64,000 bases of DNA. Source: Ampullaceana balthica (lineage: Eukaryota > Mollusca > Gastropoda > Lymnaeidae). The stretch is from positions 1,778,430 through 1,842,429 of the forward strand of contig CALYLW010000018.1 in assembly GCA_944989445.1 (NCBI GenBank). Reading direction: 5' to 3'. Shown piece after piece: positions 60,301-64,000 of the stretch. Below the pieces are notes generated by a model, which did no database searches, was not told where the DNA came from, and saw nothing but the letters and a program-made list of their open reading frames with translations. Numbering within the stretch: the stretch's first letter is position 1; each line of letters begins with the position of its first letter. Position numbers and translations under genes: made by a program.

Positions 60301-62983
60301 TTTGAAATTATACACATTGCTTATAAACCGTAAATATAAATCGTAAAATATAGAGACATAAAAAAATGTTAAATATTATTTCCCTATTATAACAATTATC
60401 AATACTTCAAAAGGAGGAGTTATTTTGGTCCAGTACATTTACTTTATAACAAGACTTTATTTTATGCGGCCAGCTTTCTATATTGTCTAAATATGGTGTG
60501 CACATTTTTTTTATATCATTTTAATATGACCGTTGTTTTTTTAAGTATTTTAGAAAGTACATTTATAATTTTGTTTATTTGCGCTATGAGTAACTTAGCT
60601 TTTGCCTTTTAAAGGGATAGTGCCACATGTTCTTTATCACATAGACATGGTTACCAATATTATATAACTTACAATTGTGCTACGATGCAGTTTCGTAATT
60701 ATATATTAAATTTCTGAGTGACGAGGGTGGTAGAACTCTTTCGGGAAAACATATAAGTTATGTTAATTTTGTACAAGTGGGAATGAAATTGTAAATTTAG
60801 TTGTTATGGTCGGCAAGAATCATTATTTAATAAATCATATCTTTAAATAGTAAGGTTATGTTAAAAGGCACTGCATTAAGTGAAAACAACTCACGCGGTA
60901 AAATGGCATATCTCTGTTTCTCATAAGATTTTAACTAAATAGTTGAATCTTAAATTTAACTTGGCAAATAAAAATTGTAATAACCATCAACTAATACTTG
61001 GATAAAGGGTCAGCACACTCCCGCTACGAAGTGCGGGTATTTTTCTAGTAATACATAAAGCAATTAATTCTAATTTGGAAATACAACCTAAAGATACATT
61101 AATACAGCCCACAGATAGACATAAGGATAAAAACACCTTGCTTATTTCATATGCAAGAACAAACACATACAAATTCTCGTTTTCCCCGTCAGGAATGGGT
61201 TGCCTGAAGAAACCGGGAAAACCAACTCTTTATCAACATTTAAAACTTTCATAAGAATTCAGGACTAGATACAAACCATATATAACGCAATAATCTTCTG
61301 TATAGAAGGAGCGTCTGTAACAGATAAGATAAGATAAGGTAAGATAAAAAAATATTTTAAAATGAAATTTATGATCATCAATATACATAATTCACGTCGT
61401 CTGTATGTATGTATGTATGTGTGGATGTAACGGATATGACGCCATATAATATTTTTTAGGTTATGTTAGGTGGCACTGCGATCGATTTTCTATAAAAATA
61501 TTAAATGACGTCATTGATTTATGCTTATATTTTAATTTTTGAAAAGGTAACGATGTAAAAATAGGATTTGAGGATTTATAATTATAATGAAATACTTTGT
61601 GTACATTTAAGCAAGTTTAATATTTCGTATTTATTAACTAAATAGATGAATCTGAAATTTAACTTGGCAAATAAAAATTGTAAATAACCAGCAACTGATA
61701 CTTGCATAAAGGGTCAGCACACTCCCGCTAAAAAGTGCGGGTATTTTTCTAGTATATATATATATTCAAGCCGTTTAATCCGGCTGTAAAATGTCTTACA
61801 ATTATTTTTTAGTGATTTTTTCATGCAATTAATCTCTCATCGTCATTTGAGTTTATTTTACTATGTGAAGTGCTATATTTTCTGTTTTAAATAATGCTAT
61901 TCTTTTTTTATGTATTCAAGAAACAGAAAGAAGAACGTGTTTATAAATTGTATACAATTTAAATAAAATATTATACAAATCTTTTTTTTTAAAAAGGACA
62001 TGCTTCCCCAACTGAAAATTGAAACCCATACCTCCAGGTCGGCAATCAATCGATCACACTAACCATTTGACCATTTTTTCTTTTTAAAATTATAATTAAA
62101 ACTCTTTAATATTATCGATTGACGTGGATAGTTTCACGGATTTCACCTGTTAACATAGAAATTGTTTTCTTTTTTTTCTTTTTAGTGCACTTTTTATATG
62201 TAAATAAAAGTGTGTCCTTTAAAAAAAAATTGTTTAAAGCAATTTATTTTCTACTTTTTAGTCTCAAAATTTTTTTATATAGTTTTTCGACCTTATCAGT
62301 TATAGTTGTAAAAAGATATATTATTTATTACAAATTTATGTATTAAAAAAAAGTTTCCCCAACTGAAAATTGAGCCTCGTACCTCCAGGTTGGCAATCGA
62401 TCACACTAACCATTCGACCAGGAAAGTTCTTTCTTTTAAAACTTATGATAAAGACTCTTTAATATTATCGCTTGACGTCAACACATTGAAATTACTTGTA
62501 TCCCTCTGGGGTGAATTGAGGTGTGGTTCATTGAAAAAAAACACAAACATATATAAAGATAAACAAAAAGTGCATTAATTTAATTACTGTACATTCGATC
62601 GATCTGAAATTTTGTTACAATGCATTGTCATCCAAGATTCTGTGGTAAAATGTTGAGATCTCTAGAACCATCAAAATTGGTTTCATTTTACGTTACAAGA
62701 TTTGACGCATACAACATACAAACAGTGTGACTTAAATAAAAGCGTTTTATAATAAATGGAGACCCACTTGTTGAAAATATTTCGTCAGCGGCAACGTGGA
62801 TTGACCTGTACCACAGCAGACGTCAACAGCCAGCTGATGTCCAGCAGAACTGGCCGCGTTATGGTACGTCATGATCTTGCCGTAGATTTCCTGGGGGTAT
62901 GGCGGTCTGTAGCTGGCATACTTGTTGGCGAAGTGCTCTCCCTTGTGGAGACTTTGGAGAAACTCTTCGGTTTCTGAGCACAT
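45242..62983 (-). CDS. SAM-dependent methyltransferase, copy B (six exons, complete)
   Basis: Joining six minus-strand exons (62983-62768, 51395-51232, 49102-48994, 48621-48524, 46828-46697, 45341-45242) gives 272 residues with every phase compatible and a TAG stop. Landmarks: YASYRPPYPQEIYGKI near residue 23-38; motif I LAVDVCCGTGQST near 51-63; acidic post-I VVGVDIS near 73-79; motif II SVDLVTTGCSLHWVN near 110-124; motif III RILRPGGTYAAY near 134-145; YKSLSFPF near 184; C-terminal LFLVLGRN. This is the cytosolic class I Methyltransf_11 family of DDB_G0268948-like proteins, related to yeast TMT1/CRG1, usually 260-275 residues. Family members transfer methyl from SAM to small molecules. The substrate here is unknown. 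No signal peptide is seen. A CAG precedes the ATG, so a 5' non-coding exon may lie upstream. The weakest splice is the exon 3 donor (CTG|GTGGAG). Confidence 0.85.
45345..46690. other. Copy B intron 5
   Basis: AT-rich intronic DNA with a G-run near 46441-46450. No element boundaries recognised. Confidence 0.5.
46697..46828 (-). CDS. Methyltransferase copy B, exon 5
   Basis: From the acceptor CATTTTAG to the donor GAAAA|GTAAGG. It encodes YEDLHMSANLNLDEYVGYLK and SFHYVNQYCIEHPDDDIIRR. The YVGYLKSF block is conserved with copy A (YIGYLGSL). Confidence 0.83.
46829..48520. other. Copy B intron 4, with repeat material
   Basis: It contains repeat R2 (47190-47560) and a palindrome-rich GGGTACCCGGG/CCCGGGTACCCG block at 47948-48028 that looks like a transposon end. 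The remainder is AT-rich. Confidence 0.5.
47190..47560 (-). repeat. Dispersed repeat R2
   Basis: Inverted relative to 63480-63900: both share GACTATAAATCCCTTATATA, AAACATTTACAGA, TGACACGTAAAATGTAAACA and a C-rich block. It resembles R1 in layout (TTTGACTATAAATCC, GATCGATCTGAAATTTTG), so R1 and R2 are related families. Confidence 0.7.
48524..48621 (-). CDS. Methyltransferase copy B, exon 4
   Basis: From the acceptor TTACACAG to the donor GAG|AG|GTGAGC. It encodes LRNSLFQNYLTSRADIVFGR and YKSLSFPFVDME. The last two bases complete an Arg codon with exon 5. Confidence 0.8.
48994..49102 (-). CDS. Methyltransferase copy B, exon 3
   Basis: From the acceptor ATCTTTAG. It encodes FHNEAKRILRPGGTYAAYCY then DLEMLENVDADAYMKL. 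The donor CTG|GTGGAG is unusual. Reading on gives a stop eleven bases past EPIFL, so the splice here is required. Phase 0. Confidence 0.82.
49291..50789 (+). mobile_element. ZBED-type hAT, 1.5 kb, with TSD
   Basis: The element begins CAACGGTGGCCAAACGGCGG and ends CCTGGCCACCCCTG, inverted partners of the CAGGGGTGGCCA type. The flanking 8-mers are GACTAGTT (49283-49290) and GACTAGTG (50790-50797), seven of eight identical. Subterminal GGCTCGCGAGCC and TGGCTCTCG motifs pair. It sits in intron 2 of copy B, just before exon 3. Confidence 0.83.
49680..50420 (+). pseudogene. Decayed hAT transposase, GTF2IRD2/ZBED5-like
   Basis: The plus strand shows an N-terminal BED-like segment, WEWDFAFVKKDCKSICLICQ … LANWKASNLK … HHAKSHDEFDSRYPMQSEFK, then a run of frame changes. 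A longer open piece at 49830-50021 follows. The C(X2)C and H(X4-5)H pattern of a BED finger is present (CLIC, HHAKSH). The middle and C-terminal catalytic regions are reduced to fragments, so the element is non-autonomous. Confidence 0.6.
51030..51190 (+). repeat. Dispersed repeat R3, second copy
   Basis: Homologous to 22115-22270 (TATAGCGCAGTAC, GCATTCATATCCTAACTGAA, ACATGACAGTGTACATAAGC). It lies in intron 2 of copy B, about 45 bp past exon 2. Confidence 0.65.
51232..51395 (-). CDS. Methyltransferase copy B, exon 2
   Basis: From the acceptor ATGATCAG to the donor AACAA|GTAATC. It encodes VVGVDISEDQLALFPKKIAN and the motif II segment VDLVTTGCSLHWVNIN. It ends in phase 2; the split codon is Lys. 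Confidence 0.87.
51977..52062. repeat. 24-bp tandem repeat
   Basis: Four units of TTAATTATTTGTATTACCGTTG type. Confidence 0.85.
52140..52345. repeat. Hairpin-containing flank of the R1 array
   Basis: It contains two perfect-looking hairpins, GGGCGCC-TGA-GGCGCCC (52176-52192) and GGGCGCC-TGC-GGCGCCC (52290-52306), each next to sequence shared with 6012-6100. Confidence 0.6.
52346..53822 (+). repeat. Tandem array of R1, three ~490-bp units
   Basis: Units begin near 52348, 52857 and 53346 with ATCCTTTATATTAACTCGTG and end ATAGTCAAAAACTTGGTTTT then ACGGGTTG. They differ by small indels (CGACCGACC copies) and scattered substitutions. Single copies occur at 6110-6420 and, inverted, at 20355-21840. 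No coding sense. Confidence 0.88.
53823..55370. other. Copy B intron 1 spacer
   Basis: It contains a duplicated segment of about 55 bp (ATATGTGTACTAATATATAT then TTAGAGATAGTGTCTAC, near 54090 and 54145) and an A-rich tract at 54810-54870. No gene recognised. Confidence 0.5.
55376..55660 (-). pseudogene. LINE 3' fragment with C2H2 finger
   Basis: The minus-strand frame reads ELVCKSCGKDRHSRIGLLSH then TRKCNP, matching the C-terminal zinc-finger pattern of LINE ORF2 proteins in this window (compare CPFCSRTFRARIGLISH at 59200). Upstream sequence is degenerate. It is a short 5'-truncated relic. Confidence 0.55.
55765..56700 (-). mobile_element. Helitron-like element (H2), minus strand
   Basis: The 3' end on the minus strand is CCCGCTACGAAGAGTGGGTA, then TATTTCTAG at 55765 next to T: a hairpin followed by CTAG. 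The body is an inverted copy of 60220-61048 (shared ATTCTTTTTTTTGTTCCC-type, TTACGGTTTTTATG and TAACATTACC blocks). Confidence 0.6.
56701..57447. repeat. Repeat-derived region with duplicated GTGCGCAC blocks
   Basis: The sequence GTGCGCACATTTTCGTGTAC occurs at about 57023 and 57330 in similar contexts (TCTTTTATCGCC / TCTGATTACG). The right edge is the LINE target site ACACTTATACTA (57436-57447). Confidence 0.5.
57448..59315 (+). mobile_element. RTE-like LINE, 5'-truncated, 12-bp TSD
   Basis: The insertion is bounded by ACACTTATACTA on both sides (57436-57447 and 59316-59327), a perfect 12-bp target duplication typical of target-primed reverse transcription. It contains most of ORF2, lacks the endonuclease, and ends with a short 3' UTR (GTCGTATCGACGGACGAAC). 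Confidence 0.88.
57450..59269 (+). pseudogene. LINE ORF2 reverse transcriptase with one frameshift
   Basis: The first frame reads LPQVPTNKALDDPPTLLETH … SSGKAPGSDSIPAEVYK, the start of the RT domain. At a seven-G run (57617-57624) the frame shifts. The rest is open to 59269: GGTALTERLHQLFLLIWQQE, RGISLLSIAGKILARILLNR, STYADLTKAFDTVGREGLW, NGVKQGCVLEPTLFSLMFSA and the catalytic LLFADDCAL. The C-terminal domain includes FTYLGSTLSQNV, LLYACETWTVYQRH and LRWAGHVVRMP, and ends in a C2H2 finger CPFCSRTFRARIGLISHLRKH. One homopolymer indel separates about 600 codons of otherwise intact RT, so the copy is young. The endonuclease has been lost by 5' truncation. The Pro-Gln usually found in the SGVPQG block is Val-Lys-Gln here, as in RTE-like RTs. 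Confidence 0.9.
59328..60219. repeat. Two diverged direct copies of a ~660-bp unit
   Basis: AAGTGATCCTGAAAA, GCGAATTGAATATG and TTCATTCCTTTG recur near 59380-59450 and 60046-60110. The LINE inserted at the left edge of the first unit; the homologous site in the second (near 59980) is uninterrupted. Confidence 0.65.
60214..60235. repeat. (GT)n microsatellite
   Basis: A run of about eleven GT units at the inner end of the H2 copy. Confidence 0.9.
60220..61048 (+). mobile_element. Helitron-like element (H2), plus strand
   Basis: The 3' end is ACTCCCGCTACGAAGTGCGG, then GTATTTTTCTAG at 61048, followed by T: a CCCGC/GCGGG hairpin and CTAG terminus. It is inserted in a CR1-like LINE fragment that continues at 61049. 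No helicase coding. Confidence 0.65.
61049..61345 (+). mobile_element. CR1-like LINE 3' fragment (+)
   Basis: It matches the 3' end of 38100-40377 in the opposite orientation (AATACATAAAGCAATTAATT, AACACATACAAATTCTCGTT, TCTTCTGTATAGAAGGAGCG, GATAAGATAAGATAAGGTAA). The left part is displaced by the Helitron insertion. Confidence 0.82.
61346..61752 (+). mobile_element. Second H2 Helitron-like 3' end
   Basis: The sequence AAAGGGTCAGCACACTCCCG, then CTAAAAAGTGCGGG and TATTTTTCTAG (61749-61752) followed by T, repeats the terminus at 61048. The 5' limit is uncertain. The segment at 61380-61480 includes GACGCCATATAATATTTTT, also seen at 6480 and 53880. Confidence 0.55.
62020..62075 (-). mobile_element. 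tRNA-like segment 1 (SINE relic)
   Basis: On the minus strand, TGGTCAAATGGTTAGTGTGA resembles an A box region and GGAGGTATGGGTTTCAATTT a decayed B box, about 35 bp apart. It is paired with a near copy at 62360-62425. An acceptor stem is not visible. Confidence 0.42.
62360..62425 (-). mobile_element. tRNA-like segment 2 (SINE relic)
   Basis: On the minus strand, CCTGGTCGAATGGTTAGTGT, then GATTGCCAACCTGGAGG and TACGAGGCTCAATTTTC. It is homologous to 62020-62075, including the 3' flank TTCAGTTGGGGAA. This looks like a small tRNA-derived SINE family. Confidence 0.45.
62768..62983 (-). CDS. Methyltransferase copy B, exon 1
   Basis: 72 codons from the ATG at 62983 to the donor CAACAA|GTGGGT. It carries the N-terminal YRPPYP segment and SAM-binding motif I (DVCCGTGQ). 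It ends in phase 0. Confidence 0.85.
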
Positions 62984-63479
62984 CTGTTAGATAACACTAA
63001 TTTCAGTTTGAATACCCAGATCTCCTACTATCTTGTTTAGGGATTTATGTATTTCTGAAATTATTTCTCACGATTGTAATGTGCTGTTTGTATTATATTA
63101 TTAATTTGTTAAAGACAGTGGTTGATTCGGAATATATTGCACATTTTTTTTTCTTATTTTTTTTTAAAAATATTTTAAAGTCCCAAAACCGATGGTCATA
63201 GGGGGTCCTAATGTTTCAATTAGAAATTACTAGGGGCTTGGTAAACCTTGGTGAGTGCCCCATCTCCCTTCCAGGTAAGCAGAGGACTTTCTTAGCGTTA
63301 GTCATTCATCATTTTTTTAAAAAATCCCTCATATTAACTTCACCGCCGTCTCTGTCTCTCTGTCGTTCTGTCGTCATCTCTCTCTCTGTCTGTCTCTCTG
63401 TCTTAGGCGGGCGGAAAAACAAAGTAAAAAATGACCCACTTCCCGTCATCCGATCGTGCTGAAATTTGGCACACGGATC
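62984..63479. other. Region upstream of methyltransferase B
   Basis: This is where a promoter or 5' non-coding exon of copy B would lie. No convincing TATA box or exon could be selected. A CT-rich run with a CACCGCCGTCTCTGTC motif (63340-63405) marks the edge of an R2-like repeat. Confidence 0.4.
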
Positions 63480-63900
63480 TGTCTCACCTAACAATGCATC
63501 GTATCAAAATTTCAGATCAAACGTACCGTAATTAAATTAATGCATTTTTAGTTTATCGTTATATAACGTATGTAATTCAAATTCACTGTTTGTTATTGTT
63601 TTTTTTCATGTGAGAGTTGGAGTTGACGCGTTGACGCGACCTATCGAAGTAACGGCGTGCTTTTGTTTACATTTTATGTGTCACGCTGAGCTCGGTCAAG
63701 CGATCGGTGACCTGAATTTTCCCATCTCCCCCCCCCCAGGGTTATGAAACAAAGTTGAGTTAAGACAGATTCAATCTGTAAATGTTTGTCGCGTTTGAAA
63801 ATAATCAATACTGTTAGTTATGTCTCATATATAAGGGATTTATAGTCAAAAACTTTGTTTTTACGGGTTTGTTTTATTAAATCCCTTATATTAGCTTCAC
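63480..63900 (+). repeat. Dispersed repeat R2, plus orientation
   Basis: The inverse of 47190-47560, with TTTACATTTTATGTGTCACG, AATCTGTAAATGTTTGTCGC and TATAAGGGATTTATAGTCAA. A further R2-type start (AAATCCCTTATATTAGCTTC) follows at 63877, so two units are in tandem at the window edge. Confidence 0.7.
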
Positions 63901-63904
63901 CGCC

Positions 63905-63945
<41 letters not shown>
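63905..63945. repeat. (CT)n microsatellite inside R2
   Basis: A TCTCTC run following CACCGCCG. The same position in the copy at 63340 has a shorter, mixed run. Confidence 0.9.
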
Positions 63946-63950
<5 letters not shown>

Positions 63951-64000
63951 GTCTTGGGTTCGCGGTCGGTCGGTCAGGAGGGCGGAAAAACAAAAGTACA

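Overview
This is eukaryotic, intron-bearing, AT-rich DNA crowded with transposons. The mix of elements fits an invertebrate such as a gastropod mollusc: CR1/jockey-like and RTE-like LINEs, ZBED/ZMYM1-type hATs, Helitron-like elements, short palindromic MITEs and long minisatellites. That taxonomic guess is an inference. No prokaryotic operons, rRNA genes or CRISPR arrays were seen.

The only convincing host gene family encodes class I SAM-dependent methyltransferases of the Methyltransf_11 / 'DDB_G0268948-like' (yeast TMT1/CRG1-related) type. One copy, B, can be read completely on the minus strand: six exons between 62983 and 45242, all splice phases compatible, 272 residues, ending in a stop. 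Three further copies are broken or partial. Copy A (minus, 8538-6745) has lost a splice donor and one exon. Copy D (plus, 21936-22850) carries stops and a frameshift. Copy C (plus, 23536-24300) is partial. A separate plus-strand terminal exon lies at 43057-43189. The window is therefore a small, rearranged methyltransferase cluster expanded by local duplication and inversion.

Layout. 1-6 kb: a transposon-associated pseudogene, a solo-LTR candidate, and a three-deep nest (ZMYM1-like hAT, then a MITE, then a LINE). 6.7-8.6 kb: methyltransferase A. 8.7-9.6 kb: Helitron-like. 9.9-17.1 kb: a 7.2-kb hAT with a perfect 8-bp target duplication, itself holding two minisatellites, a SINE and a decayed transposase. 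18.4-20.0 kb: a 47-bp satellite. 20.0-21.8 kb: a hAT MITE and a (TTG)n-loaded Helitron inside another repeat. 21.9-24.3 kb: methyltransferases D and C. 26.5-32.2 kb: hAT, mariner-like, Gypsy gag, KH-domain, integrase and LINE remnants. 33.9-36.4 kb: a MITE split by about 2 kb. 37.2-42.6 kb: a 36-bp repeat, a CR1-like LINE and a 19-bp minisatellite. 43.1-63.0 kb: methyltransferase B, its introns filled by a ZBED-type hAT, a tandem array of about 490-bp units, Helitron-like inverted repeats and an RTE-like LINE with a 12-bp target duplication.

Target-site duplications and interrupted repeats give a relative history. Several insertions postdate the repeats they sit in, and one SINE family shares its 3' tail with the CR1-like LINE present in the same window.
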